Assembly: GCA_964409675.1 (NCBI GenBank)
Contig: CAYPEF010000005.1
Coordinates: 1-41,952 of the forward strand
Direction of reading: 5' to 3'
Source of the DNA: CAYMDD01 sp964409675
Lineage (GTDB): Bacteria; Pseudomonadota; Alphaproteobacteria; Rickettsiales; SXRF01
DNA length: 41,952 bases
Under the pieces are notes generated by a model that had not been told where the DNA came from, made no database searches, and saw only the letters and a program-made list of their open reading frames with translations. This document shows, piece after piece, positions 1 to 7,157 of the stretch. A program made the translations under genes and the position numbers. The number at the start of each line of letters is the position of its first letter. The stretch's first letter is position 1.

Positions 1-1
1 C

Positions 2-118
2 GCCGAGCAATTCGAAGTCGATATCCGCACGCAGGTGGTGGTGGCGATTATCTACTTGGCTACCAGCGCCGTGACCTGGTGGTTTGGCGACCGCGCGCCC
101 ATGCCTGGCAAACGGTAA
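2..118 (+). CDS. C-terminal fragment of a small membrane protein, holin-like (partial)
   Basis: The frame is open from the window edge to a TAA at 116-118 and gives 38 residues. They include one hydrophobic segment (VVVAIIYLATSAVTWWF) followed by a short basic tail ending PGKR. The 5' end lies outside the window. Position just ahead of phage virion genes and the single membrane span suggest a phage-encoded membrane protein such as a holin, but this is inference from context only. The next gene starts 6 bp after the stop. Confidence 0.45.
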   Translation, partial: AEQFEVDIRTQVVVAIIYLATSAVTWWFGDRAPMPGKR

Positions 119-123
119 ATGCC

Positions 124-471
124 ATGGGCGCACCAGTTTCTGATCAAAACGGCACTACCAGCGCGCTGACCATCAATACGGAAACCACGCTGGGCAGCGC
201 CATCACTGCTCCCGGCACTTACCAGCTGAATATGAACACAGCCAATCTAGCCGGTGGCGCCACGCCCGACATTCTGGAGCTGCGCGTTTATAGCAAAACG
301 CTCTCCGGCGATACCAAAGCGCTGAAGGATATCTGGACGCTGGTGGGCGGCCAGGTGGTGCCGATCATCTACACGCCGCCTTATGCCGAGGTGAATTACC
401 TGGAATTCACGCTCAAGCAAACCCAGGGAACCGGCCGCACCTTTGGCTACAACATCGTGAAGCTGGCATGA
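124..471 (+). CDS. Phage virion-associated protein, unknown
   Basis: Encodes 115 residues from ATG 124. An upstream GTG at 79 is also in frame but would overlap the preceding gene by 40 nt, so ATG 124 is preferred although no good ribosome binding site is visible. The protein is rich in Thr, Ala, Gly and Asn with alternating beta-type residues (ITAPGTYQLNMNTANL), no signal peptide and no membrane span, as expected of a tail or capsid decoration subunit. Its stop overlaps the next ATG (ATGA at 468-471), so the two are translationally coupled. I recognise no specific family; the virion role rests on composition and neighbours. Confidence 0.6.
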   Translation: MGAPVSDQNGTTSALTINTETTLGSAITAPGTYQLNMNTANLAGGATPDILELRVYSKTLSGDTKALKDIWTLVGGQVVPIIYTPPYAEVNYLEFTLKQTQGTGRTFGYNIVKLA

Positions 472-1262
472 GCAATCTTCATTTACCCACTTCCGGCATC
501 GTGGAAACGATCGGCGCGGTGACCGGAAGCACGAGCGGCACTTCCGTTACCACCGCCAGTATTGCCCAGCTCGCCGCCGCCACCAGCTTCGATTATGACG
601 CCATTTGCGTAAACGCCATCGGCAACAATATCAGCGCCGATGCGGCCTTGGATATTTATCTCGGCGCTTCAGGCTCGGAATACACGCTGATCGATAAGCT
701 GCGCATCACTAAGGCGAATACCAATCCGCAAGGCATCGCCGCTATGTTGCCGCTCGCCGTGCCGCGCGGCAGCCGGGTTTCCGCTAAGGCTTACGGCGGC
801 ACGGTAAATACAATTATCCAAGGCATGGGCATCGGCACGCTAGGTGTACGGGGCTATAATCGCGCTGTATCGATGGGCATTTCATCAAATTTTGGCGTGA
901 CCATCGCGCTCGGCGGCACCGCCAATGTGCTCACGGCGTGGACGCAAATCATCGCCTCAACGCCTCATCATTTCGATGGGCTAATGGTGGTGATCGGCAA
1001 CGGGCAGCGCAGCGTTGCCAGCAATACGAATGCTTGGCTGGTGGATATCGCCATCGGCGCTTCCGGATCGGAGCAAGCGATTATCAAGCAGCTCTACACC
1101 ATGAGCTTCGGCAACACGGTTTTCTTTATGACGCCGAGCTTCTTCGGGCCGTTTCCTTGCAGCATTCCTGCGGGATCGCGCATTTCGGCGCGCGCGCAGT
1201 GTAATTCCAACGGCGCTACCACTCGCAACATTGACGTAGCGGTTTATGGATTAATCAGATGA
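468..1262 (+). CDS. Phage virion-type protein with two tandem homologous domains
   Basis: 264 residues. The two halves look like a duplication: IYLGASGSEYTLIDKL then LAVPRGSRVSAKA in the first half correspond to IAIGASGSEQAIIKQL then CSIPAGSRISARA in the second, about 125 residues apart. Each half is beta-rich with GSR and GASGSE motifs, resembling beta-sandwich subunits of tail or decoration proteins. There is no signal peptide. It is coupled by ATGA to the gene before it (468) and by a 4-nt overlap to the repeat-protein gene after it (1259). The precise role is unknown; a tail-tip or fibre-associated component is the best guess from position. Confidence 0.6.
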   Translation: MSNLHLPTSGIVETIGAVTGSTSGTSVTTASIAQLAAATSFDYDAICVNAIGNNISADAALDIYLGASGSEYTLIDKLRITKANTNPQGIAAMLPLAVPRGSRVSAKAYGGTVNTIIQGMGIGTLGVRGYNRAVSMGISSNFGVTIALGGTANVLTAWTQIIASTPHHFDGLMVVIGNGQRSVASNTNAWLVDIAIGASGSEQAIIKQLYTMSFGNTVFFMTPSFFGPFPCSIPAGSRISARAQCNSNGATTRNIDVAVYGLIR

Positions 1263-2725
1263 GCTGGGTTTCATTGTGGCCGATGGCGATAGCCAGCGAT
1301 AATGAAACCGTTTCCAGCTCTCTCGATGTGCGCTGGAATGCCATTGCTACGGTTTCAAGTGCACTGGATGCCAGATGGGATACGCGCAACGCGATCATCA
1401 AAAATGGCGAGTTGCGGTGGAATCTCCTTAATGCTGCCAACCGCAATCTTGATGCGCGCTATAACGTCATCGGCTTGGCTTTCGCCACTAAGGAGCTGCG
1501 CTGGAATGTAATTCGCCTTGTCGGCCGCGCCGCCGATTTGCGCTGGAATGCTTTAAATACCGTCAGCAGGCAGCTCGATGCGCGTTGGAATGAAACAGCG
1601 CTGGCTGCGAAAAGCATCGATGCACGCTGGAACATGGATGGCAAAACAGGCCGTTCCATTGATTTGCGCCATAATATTTCCGCTGTGGTTGCCCGCGCGC
1701 TGGATGCGCGGTGGAATGCGCTGAATGTCCTGGGCCGGAATAATAGCCTGCGGTGGGATGTGCGCGCCATTGCCGCGCGGCAACTGGATGCCCGGTGGAA
1801 TACCATCGCGCTCACACAGCGGGCTTCAACATTGGCGTGGAATATCGCGGCCACTGTAGCGAAGCAGTCAAATCTTCGCTGGGATATTCGCCAGCTGGCC
1901 ATGCGCGCGCTCGATGCCCGCTGGAATGCGGTGGCACTGGTTGTCGATACATTGGAAGCGCGGTGGAATGCTACCGCAGGCGTGGCGGCTTCTTCCGAGT
2001 TGCGCTGGAACACCATCCGGCTTGCCGGGCGTGCGCTTGATGCACAGTGGGATATGGCAAGCGCTGTGGGCGGAGTGGCGCGCGCGCTGGATATCCGATG
2101 GAACGCACTGCAGGCGGTAGTGGATAGCGCCGAGCTGCGCTGGAATACGCAGGCGCAGGCAGGCCGGTCGGGCAATTTCCGCTGGGACACGCGCCAGCTG
2201 GTAAATAAGCCCGCAGATCTGCGCTGGGATATCAGGCAGCAAGCAATGCGCGCGCTAGATGCGCGCTGGAATGCCCTGAATGTTACCGGCAAGCCGTTGC
2301 AGGCGATGTGGAATACCCGCCAGCTGGTGGGCGATGCGCTGGAGGCGCGCTGGTCGCTGATCCAGGCGGTTTCCGGCAGCGCTTCCCTGCGGTGGAATAT
2401 TCTGAACAGCATTATCCGGCAGCTGCAGCTGGGCTGGCATCTAACCCAGCCGGTGCATGCCTCGCGCGAGCTGCGCTGGAATATCCTGCAAGCGATCATT
2501 GATGAGCTGGCGCTTTACTGGCGCGGGGATGGGCAATTCCCCGACACGCCCGCGCGGCGCACGCTCGTGATCGAACCGGAATCACGCGAAATCGAAATTT
2601 ATGAGGAGCGCAGTTTCTTCTTCGCCGAGGAAAGCCGCGTGCTTTTCGTGCGGCCGGAGGATCGAGCGCTCCATGTAAATCCGGAAAACCGCATGGTTTC
2701 CGCTGCCACCCCCACCATTCATTAA
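1259..2725 (+). CDS. Phage structural protein made of 28 fourteen-residue RWN repeats
   Basis: 488 residues. Residues 25-419 are 28 consecutive units of 14 residues (one unit, no. 18, has 17), each beginning R-W-N/D and usually ending L-D-A or x-x-L, for example RWNALNVLGRNNSL. Fourteen residues equal two heptads, and hydrophobic positions near 2, 5 and 12 of the unit allow a coiled coil or other solenoid; this is inference. The last 69 residues hold a different short repeat around E-S/N-R (PESREIEIYE, EESRVLFV, PEDRALHV, PENRMV). Start ATG 1259 overlaps the previous stop. Neighbours are virion genes, so a fibre, tail spike shaft or length-determining role is plausible. I do not recognise a named family. 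Confidence 0.65.
   Translation: MSWVSLWPMAIASDNETVSSSLDVRWNAIATVSSALDARWDTRNAIIKNGELRWNLLNAANRNLDARYNVIGLAFATKELRWNVIRLVGRAADLRWNALNTVSRQLDARWNETALAAKSIDARWNMDGKTGRSIDLRHNISAVVARALDARWNALNVLGRNNSLRWDVRAIAARQLDARWNTIALTQRASTLAWNIAATVAKQSNLRWDIRQLAMRALDARWNAVALVVDTLEARWNATAGVAASSELRWNTIRLAGRALDAQWDMASAVGGVARALDIRWNALQAVVDSAELRWNTQAQAGRSGNFRWDTRQLVNKPADLRWDIRQQAMRALDARWNALNVTGKPLQAMWNTRQLVGDALEARWSLIQAVSGSASLRWNILNSIIRQLQLGWHLTQPVHASRELRWNILQAIIDELALYWRGDGQFPDTPARRTLVIEPESREIEIYEERSFFFAEESRVLFVRPEDRALHVNPENRMVSAATPTIH
1331..2515 (+). repeat. 42-bp coding tandem repeat array, 28 units
   Basis: The DNA encodes one RWN-type unit every 42 bp with very regular phase; one unit carries a 9-bp insertion (about 2045-2095). 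Units are diverged in DNA (codons vary while R, W and N/D persist), so the periodicity is kept by selection on the protein rather than by recent slippage. The regular period also keeps long antisense frames open, which explains the long reverse-strand ORFs here. Confidence 0.9.
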
Positions 2726-2735
2726 GGAGTTTTCT

Positions 2736-3245
2736 ATGCCTATCGCTTCATCCGACATTAAATATTACCTTTCGGGCGGCTCTTCCAACACCGATCCCAA
2801 TGCCGCGCTGGGCGGCGCTATTTCCAGCACGGAAATCACCGACGCCACGGTGGCGAACCTTTTCGACAATGTAAGCAGCGCCGAATCCAGCGCGGGCGAT
2901 ACGGAATACCGCTGCTTCTATGTGAAAAATACTCACGCCACTCTCGCGCTGCAGAGCGCCAAGGTTTACATCCAAACCAACACACCGAGCGCGGATACTT
3001 CGGCGGAAATCGGGCTGGGCACTTCCGCCGTGAACGGCACGGAAACCTCCGTGGCGAATGAAAGCACCGCACCGGGCAGCGTGACTTTTTCCACCGCCGC
3101 TGGTTCCGGCAATGCGCTGTCGATTGGCAATATTCCGGCCGGGCAGCATAAGGCAATTTGGGTGAAGCGTATCGTTGGCGCCGGTGCCGCGGCTTATAAC
3201 GCCGACTCGGTGATTATCCGCGTAGAAGGCGACACCGCAGCGTAA
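2736..3245 (+). CDS. Phage virion (tail) protein
   Basis: 169 residues starting at ATG 2736 behind an AAGGAG site at about 2723. The sequence is Ser/Thr/Ala/Gly-rich and beta-rich with no signal peptide or membrane span. Its pattern SGGSSNTDPNAALGGAISS, followed by EYRCFYVKNTHATLALQSAKVYI and a late PAGQHKAIWVKR block, resembles virion proteins seen beside tail-fibre genes in phages of alphaproteobacteria. This is recalled similarity, not a search. It lies between the repeat protein and the tail-adaptor-like gene, all on one strand with short gaps. Confidence 0.6.
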   Translation: MPIASSDIKYYLSGGSSNTDPNAALGGAISSTEITDATVANLFDNVSSAESSAGDTEYRCFYVKNTHATLALQSAKVYIQTNTPSADTSAEIGLGTSAVNGTETSVANESTAPGSVTFSTAAGSGNALSIGNIPAGQHKAIWVKRIVGAGAAAYNADSVIIRVEGDTAA

Positions 3246-3256
3246 AGGAAACCGCC

Positions 3257-3631
3257 ATGCCAACGCCCATCAAAAAACTACCGAAGGCGCCTTACGAGCT
3301 ACTGGATTATGCCGCCGATTACACGAAGGAGCTGGCGAAGGATAATGACAGCATTGCCAGCGCTTTCTGGATCGTGCCCAGCGATACGGTTGATGGCCCC
3401 GGCAATGTATCCATCAAGCTCGCCGATAATGTGACGGTGAATTACGATGTCGATAGCCCTTCGCCGGTGTACAGCCAGGGCGGTGTGGTGAATTCCACCA
3501 CTAAATCCTACATATACCTGAAAGGCGGCACGCTGGAGCGAGAATATTTACTGGAAAACCGCATGATTTCCGCGAAAGGCAGGCGCTACAGCCGCAGCAT
3601 GATCATTAAGATTCAGCCGAAATCGTCTTAG
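3257..3631 (+). CDS. Fiber-tail adaptor-like phage protein
   Basis: 124 residues, ATG 3257 preceded by AAAGGAAA. The layout matches what I recall of phage fiber-tail adaptor proteins: KxPxxxLDYxxDYxxxLAxxxDSIxxxxWxVP near the N terminus, and a C-terminal block of the type (Y/W)LKGGT..REYLLENRM.....GR.YSRSMIIKI (here residues about 88-120). Such proteins sit at the tail tip and connect fibres. It is the last gene of the phage block, 26 bp before a strong terminator. The family call is by eye and moderately sure. Confidence 0.6.
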   Translation: MPTPIKKLPKAPYELLDYAADYTKELAKDNDSIASAFWIVPSDTVDGPGNVSIKLADNVTVNYDVDSPSPVYSQGGVVNSTTKSYIYLKGGTLEREYLLENRMISAKGRRYSRSMIIKIQPKSS

Positions 3632-3657
3632 CCGCTTTACGCTTGATGGAATAAAAC

Positions 3658-3687
3658 GCCCTGCCGTTCTGGCAGGGCTTTTTTTTT
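3658..3687 (+). terminator. Rho-independent terminator closing the phage gene block
   Basis: Perfect 8-bp stem GCCCTGCC / GGCAGGGC with loop GTTCT, followed by nine T residues (3679-3687). It lies 27 bp after the fiber-tail adaptor stop. On the minus strand the hairpin is followed by GTTTTATT, so it may also serve the convergent gene whose stop is at 3686. Confidence 0.92.
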
Positions 3688-3967
3688 ATGCCGCTGGCTG
3701 GAGTTCCGCGTAGGTTGCGATCTTTACTTGCTGCAACTGGCTTTGCGCTTCGATCATCAATGCTTCAGCAATTTCAATGCGCAACACTCGCATGACATCA
3801 ATTAATGCATGCTTTATATCTTGCTGAGAGAATTGCAGCTTTTCGTTTTTATCACGGTCAGCAAGAATATCTTCCAGTTTCACTATCATGACTTCCGTAA
3901 AATGCGCCAGCTGGAAAGGATTCACACTTGCGAAACTGGAAATGAAACTATTATAAGATTGGCACAT
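3686..3967 (-). CDS. Small helical protein, unknown
   Basis: 93 residues. The ATG at 3967 has a good GGGGAG site 6 nt upstream on the minus strand. The middle is helical and charged (VKLEDILADRDKNEKLQFSQQDIKHAL), with no signal peptide or membrane span. It starts 28 bp after the stop of the AraC gene on the same strand, so it may be the last gene of the PAP2-AraC operon, and it ends at the shared bidirectional terminator. I recognise no family. Confidence 0.5.
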   Translation of the reverse strand: MCQSYNSFISSFASVNPFQLAHFTEVMIVKLEDILADRDKNEKLQFSQQDIKHALIDVMRVLRIEIAEALMIEAQSQLQQVKIATYAELQPAA

Positions 3968-3995
3968 AATCGCTCCCCGCTTTCCTATTGTTTAT

Positions 3996-4985
3996 TTATA
4001 CAAAAAGTTGCATCGGGATATAATTAGGCAACTCTAACGGGATATCTTGCAGCAGATTGCTAAAAATGAGTATGAGGCTGCTTTTCGGAGTGTCGAATTC
4101 CAGCTCTAAATTTTGCTCGTAGAGCAGACGGTCGCGGAATTTCTTGGGCGGTACGCCATAAGCGCTGCGAAATTCCCTGCTTAGGTGGCTTTGGTCGGTG
4201 AAACCCGTTTTATACGCCACCTCGCTCAAACTCAGTGAGCTGTGTTCAACCAGTATCTTTGCCTTTTCTAACCTAGAATTCTTAATAAATTGTTGAGGCG
4301 TCAAGCCGCTGGTGCGTTTGAAGAGCCGATAGAAGTGGTAGTGGCTAACATGCACACAATCCGCCAGCTCACTGGTGAGAATTTTTTGCTCCAGGCGCTG
4401 GGCGACATAGCCACGGATTTTCTCCATCTGCTCATACGATAGCACGCGCTGGTAAATAAGCGGCCCTTTCGGGAAGGCCGAGTTGCTGTAAAGGAGGTGA
4501 ATGCACAGCGCGCGGGCGATGGCCTCGATATACTGGTAATCGCGGTAATGTTTAATTTCCAACTGCTCTGCCAGTGCGGAAAAGATGCCTTCGATTAATT
4601 TATCGCGTTGCTGGAACACGCGCTTGAAGGCATGGCCTTCCTCTGCCTTGAAACCAATGCTCGCGGCGACCTGGCGGATATACAGCATTTCCAGAAAAGC
4701 GTTTAAAAGCTGCACATCACCGTCCACCTGCCATTCGATCCTGTTGCTGGGTGGCGTAATAATCACGCTGCCCGGCAGCACCGGCCCGAAATTAAAATGC
4801 TCATCGGTATGCTGGGTGATGATGCCTTTGCCGGTGACGATACTGCTTACCAAATACCCGTCGCTGAAGCCGCCATGATAACACCCTTCCTGCAGCTGCA
4901 GGCGCGCAAAGGAAAGCCCCGCGTTGCGCAGGTTCTTCTCATCAATAGGCGTTACCGAAAAGATGTTTTCCCACCATGAAGCCAT
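3996..4985 (-). CDS. AraC-family transcriptional regulator
   Basis: 329 residues from ATG 4985. The frame is open further upstream to 5249, but that stretch lies inside the PAP2 gene, and the ATG at 4985 overlaps the PAP2 stop as TAATG. The C-terminal ~100 residues form the double helix-turn-helix: first HTH around LTSELADCVHVSHYHFYRLF, second around LSLSEVAYKTGFTDQSHLSR, then the usual FRSAYGVPPKKFR motif. The N-terminal ~200 residues are a probable effector domain; its GVIITPPSN-like segment hints at a cupin fold, ligand unknown. Cotranscribed with the PAP2 phosphatase from a promoter carrying the island's CTAAG repeat, so it is probably a second-tier regulator under the two-component system. 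Confidence 0.88.
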   Translation of the reverse strand: MASWWENIFSVTPIDEKNLRNAGLSFARLQLQEGCYHGGFSDGYLVSSIVTGKGIITQHTDEHFNFGPVLPGSVIITPPSNRIEWQVDGDVQLLNAFLEMLYIRQVAASIGFKAEEGHAFKRVFQQRDKLIEGIFSALAEQLEIKHYRDYQYIEAIARALCIHLLYSNSAFPKGPLIYQRVLSYEQMEKIRGYVAQRLEQKILTSELADCVHVSHYHFYRLFKRTSGLTPQQFIKNSRLEKAKILVEHSSLSLSEVAYKTGFTDQSHLSREFRSAYGVPPKKFRDRLLYEQNLELEFDTPKSSLILIFSNLLQDIPLELPNYIPMQLFV

Positions 4986-5722
4986 TAAGATTCCGTGGGG
5001 TTTGCGGTGGGCGCCATCCTCATCCGATCGAATGCGATGACGATGAGAAGGATGACTGCCCACGAAGCCACCATGGAAAACAACGTGTGGCTCAGGAAAT
5101 GCTCGCCGCGCAGCATTTGGAAAATGCCAAGCGCCCAGCCGTATGACACGCCGAAGGCAAGCCCAGCGAGGCGTGCGCCACGGCGGCGGAATAGGAAATA
5201 CAGCGCCATGAAGCCAAAGCCGGTGGTCGCATGCCCTGCGGGATAGCAACGGCCTTTCTTGGCGGTTTTGAAATCAGCCGGGTATGGCTCCAGTACTTTC
5301 ACATAAGGCTTGTCGCCGCCGTAAATGGTGAGCTGGTTCGGGCAATACACGTTAGTGATGTGCTTCGCGCCACCCACGAAAAATGCCACCAGACCAAGCG
5401 ACACGCCTAAAAACAGATAGCCATGGCGGTAGCGGGCCAGGCGCTTATAGGCGAAGCTGGCCGCATACAGCAGGAAAGCGCAAACCCCGATGACGATGGT
5501 GAAAATCTTCGCCACGTTGTGCAGCCAGAATTCCAGCGTGGGATCATGCTTATAAATTGCCCAGCGCTCTAAAGCGGGCAGATCCGTGGCGCTGGCATCG
5601 TAGAAGTAATTTTGCAGCCAGACATCAATCGGTGTCGCTTCAAAAATAGCAAGAATCAGCGCGAGCGTAAGCAATGAGTAAAGTAGTTGGTGGCGAATCG
5701 GCATGGGTGAGTGCGCATACAT
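4985..5722 (-). CDS. PAP2-superfamily membrane phosphatase (COG3907-like)
   Basis: 245 residues from ATG 5722. A GTG at 5758 is in frame but lies upstream of the predicted transcription start, so 5722 is chosen. About six membrane spans. PAP2 motifs: K120-x6-C127-P128 (the Arg of KX6RP is Cys, which I recall as usual in this subgroup), GRCYPAGH at 157-164, and RGEHFLSH at 205-212 as the third motif. PAP2 enzymes remove phosphate from lipid phosphates such as phosphatidic acid, undecaprenyl-PP or lipid A at the inner membrane; the substrate here is not determined. First gene of an operon with the AraC regulator, divergent from the methyltransferase operon. Confidence 0.85.
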   Translation of the reverse strand: MYAHSPMPIRHQLLYSLLTLALILAIFEATPIDVWLQNYFYDASATDLPALERWAIYKHDPTLEFWLHNVAKIFTIVIGVCAFLLYAASFAYKRLARYRHGYLFLGVSLGLVAFFVGGAKHITNVYCPNQLTIYGGDKPYVKVLEPYPADFKTAKKGRCYPAGHATTGFGFMALYFLFRRRGARLAGLAFGVSYGWALGIFQMLRGEHFLSHTLFSMVASWAVILLIVIAFDRMRMAPTANPTES

Positions 5723-5743
5723 CTTACAAGTTACGCGCTCAGC

Positions 5744-5773
5744 TTTAGCAGCCCACACTTACGTCAGACTTAG
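5744..5773 (-). promoter_or_regulatory. Activator-type promoter of PAP2-AraC operon (island repeat, copy E)
   Basis: Read on the minus strand: CTAAG (5773-5769), 6 nt, GTAAG (5762-5758), 8 nt, then GCTAAA (5749-5744) as -10. Spacing is identical to the four plus-strand copies. The second half-site occupies the -35 position and there is no canonical -35, as for promoters driven by OmpR/PhoB-type activators. One base of the second half-site departs from the consensus. Confidence 0.7.
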
Positions 5774-5810
5774 CTGTTGATTTTGTCCCAAAAATAGAAA
5801 CTTACGCCGC

Positions 5811-5840
5811 CTAAGTATGAGCTAAGTTTTGCCTGTTAGC
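5811..5840 (+). promoter_or_regulatory. Activator-type promoter of the lipid-modification/two-component operon (copy A)
   Basis: CTAAG (5811-5815), 6 nt, CTAAG (5822-5826) continuing TTTT, 8 nt, then GTTAGC (5835-5840) as -10. The first ATG follows at 5870. It faces away from copy E, with 37 bp between the two, forming a compact divergent control region. It drives the operon that includes the regulator itself, so autoregulation is predicted. Confidence 0.75.
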
Positions 5841-5869
5841 CCTTTGGCAAAATTTCTCAAAGGCGCGGG

Positions 5870-6502
5870 ATGCAAGCAACGGCAAATGCTCAACTATCCA
5901 GTACATTAAAAAGACCAAACCCGCGCGGTTGGCACATGCTCGCCTTCCTCATTTTTACCTTTCCGCTAGTGCTGGTGTGTCGCCCGCAATTCACCGGCAG
6001 CATTCTTGGTAATCTGATGCCTTGGGTTGGATATGTGCTGGTTGTTTTTGGCGCGTATGCCTGCATCTATTCCGCTGTTTTCATAGAGGGTAATAAAAGC
6101 GAAACGCTGGCGGTGGAAGGCATGTTTTCCATCATGCGTAATCCGTTTTATGTCGGATCGCTGGTGGCATTTCTAGGCATTGGCTTGGAAACCATGAGCT
6201 TCACACTCCTTGCCCTGCTGGTGGGTGTGCCTGCCATTTATTATATGTGCCTGGTTCGCCGCGAGGAAATCTTTCTTGAGCAGAAATTCGGCGAATCATA
6301 TCGCAATTATAAAGCCGCCACGCCCCGTTTTATCCCCAGTCGTCGCCTATGGAACTGCCCACCTGAAGTAACGGCAAAGCCGCGCTTCTTCCTGCGTACC
6401 ATGCTTTACAGCGCGCTGTATTTCATCCCGTTTCCTGCGTTGCATATGTTGATGCGCCTGCGTGAAGCTGGCTATGTTACCACGCTGCTGGAGGTGCCAT
6501 GA
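5870..6502 (+). CDS. Isoprenylcysteine carboxyl methyltransferase (ICMT/PEMT)-family membrane methyltransferase
   Basis: 210 residues from ATG 5870 behind AAAGGCG. Several membrane spans lead to the family signature: GMFSIMRNPFYVGSL (residues about 84-98), GIGLE shortly after, then REEIFLEQKFGESYRNYKAATPRFIP. These residues form the SAM-binding site at the membrane face. Bacterial members methylate lipids or small hydrophobic substrates; no protein prenylation is implied. First gene of a tightly coupled operon (ATGA overlap at 6499), beside a lipid-kinase-like gene, so a role in envelope lipid modification is inferred. Confidence 0.8.
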   Translation: MQATANAQLSSTLKRPNPRGWHMLAFLIFTFPLVLVCRPQFTGSILGNLMPWVGYVLVVFGAYACIYSAVFIEGNKSETLAVEGMFSIMRNPFYVGSLVAFLGIGLETMSFTLLALLVGVPAIYYMCLVRREEIFLEQKFGESYRNYKAATPRFIPSRRLWNCPPEVTAKPRFFLRTMLYSALYFIPFPALHMLMRLREAGYVTTLLEVP

Positions 6503-7140
6503 CCTTCCAGGCGATTGCTCACATCGATGATCTTTCCTACCGGCAGGAGGTGAGCCGCAAGCTGTTGCATCTAAGCTCGCTGTGGATTCCGCTTAGCATT
6601 TATTACCTTACCCAGCAGCAAGCCACCGCGCTAATCGGTTGCGTGTTTGCTTTAAGCGCAGTCTTTGAAGTGCTGCGGCGCCAGCAGCATGGCTTTTCCG
6701 CATTCTTATTGAGAATTTTCAGCCCGATCATTCGCGCCAAGGAGTGCCATTCGCGCTTCAGCTTGACCGGCTCAACATACATGCTGGCTGCGGCGTTTAT
6801 CGTGTGCCTGTTTTTCCCGAAACCGATCGCTGTCATCTCCCTCACGATCATGCTGGTTGGCGACACCGCCGCGGCACTTATCGGCAGGCGATTCGGGAAA
6901 ACCCGCATTCTGGACAAATCACTGGAAGGCTGCGCCGCGTTTCTGCTGGCCAGCTTAAGCGCTGTTATCCTGCTCAGTTTCTTCGCCGGATTTCCTGCCC
7001 GCTTCATGGTTGGCGGGCTTTTCGCTTCCATCACCGCCACGGCGATGGAGCTGGTTTCCGGCGTTCTCCACCTTGATGACAACCTCACCATCACCCTCAT
7101 GGCCGCATGCACCATGCTGCTGGTCATGGACAGCTTTTGA
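6499..7140 (+). CDS. CTP-dependent phytol/dolichol-kinase-like (SEC59/VTE5, CDP-DAG synthase superfamily) membrane protein
   Basis: 213 residues and about six or seven membrane spans. Family marks: SRKLLHLSS near the N terminus (residues 19-27), VGDTAAALIGRRFGKTRI...KSLEG in the middle (about 119-146), and DDNLTITL near the C terminus. These match polyprenol/phytol kinases and CDP-diacylglycerol synthases, which use CTP to phosphorylate or cytidylylate a lipid alcohol or phosphate at the membrane. The bacterial substrate is uncertain. Start ATG 6499 overlaps the methyltransferase stop. With the methyltransferase and several phosphatases around it, a lipid phosphate cycle is plausible. Confidence 0.75.
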   Translation: MTFQAIAHIDDLSYRQEVSRKLLHLSSLWIPLSIYYLTQQQATALIGCVFALSAVFEVLRRQQHGFSAFLLRIFSPIIRAKECHSRFSLTGSTYMLAAAFIVCLFFPKPIAVISLTIMLVGDTAAALIGRRFGKTRILDKSLEGCAAFLLASLSAVILLSFFAGFPARFMVGGLFASITATAMELVSGVLHLDDNLTITLMAACTMLLVMDSF

Positions 7141-7157
7141 AAAAGGACTTTAAGCTC

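Noticed and set aside
1459..2499. 346-codon reverse-strand open frame
   Set aside because: It is the antisense of the 42-bp periodic RWN array, where a repeated stop-free codon pattern keeps the opposite strand open. The codon pattern and gene neighbours support the plus strand.
1331..2515. Possible CRISPR array because of regular spacing
   Set aside because: There are no identical repeats separated by unique spacers. The period is 42 bp, contiguous, in frame and diverged.
4986..5249. 88-residue N-terminal extension of the AraC regulator
   Set aside because: It lies inside the PAP2 gene in another frame and reads as low-complexity shadow (Arg/Pro/His-rich). TAATG coupling at 4985 gives a standard start.
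7107..7157. Upstream start of the LtaS-like protein
   Set aside because: It would overlap the kinase-like gene by 34 nt and adds a His/Gly-rich stretch ahead of the natural membrane segment. ATG 7158 fits better.
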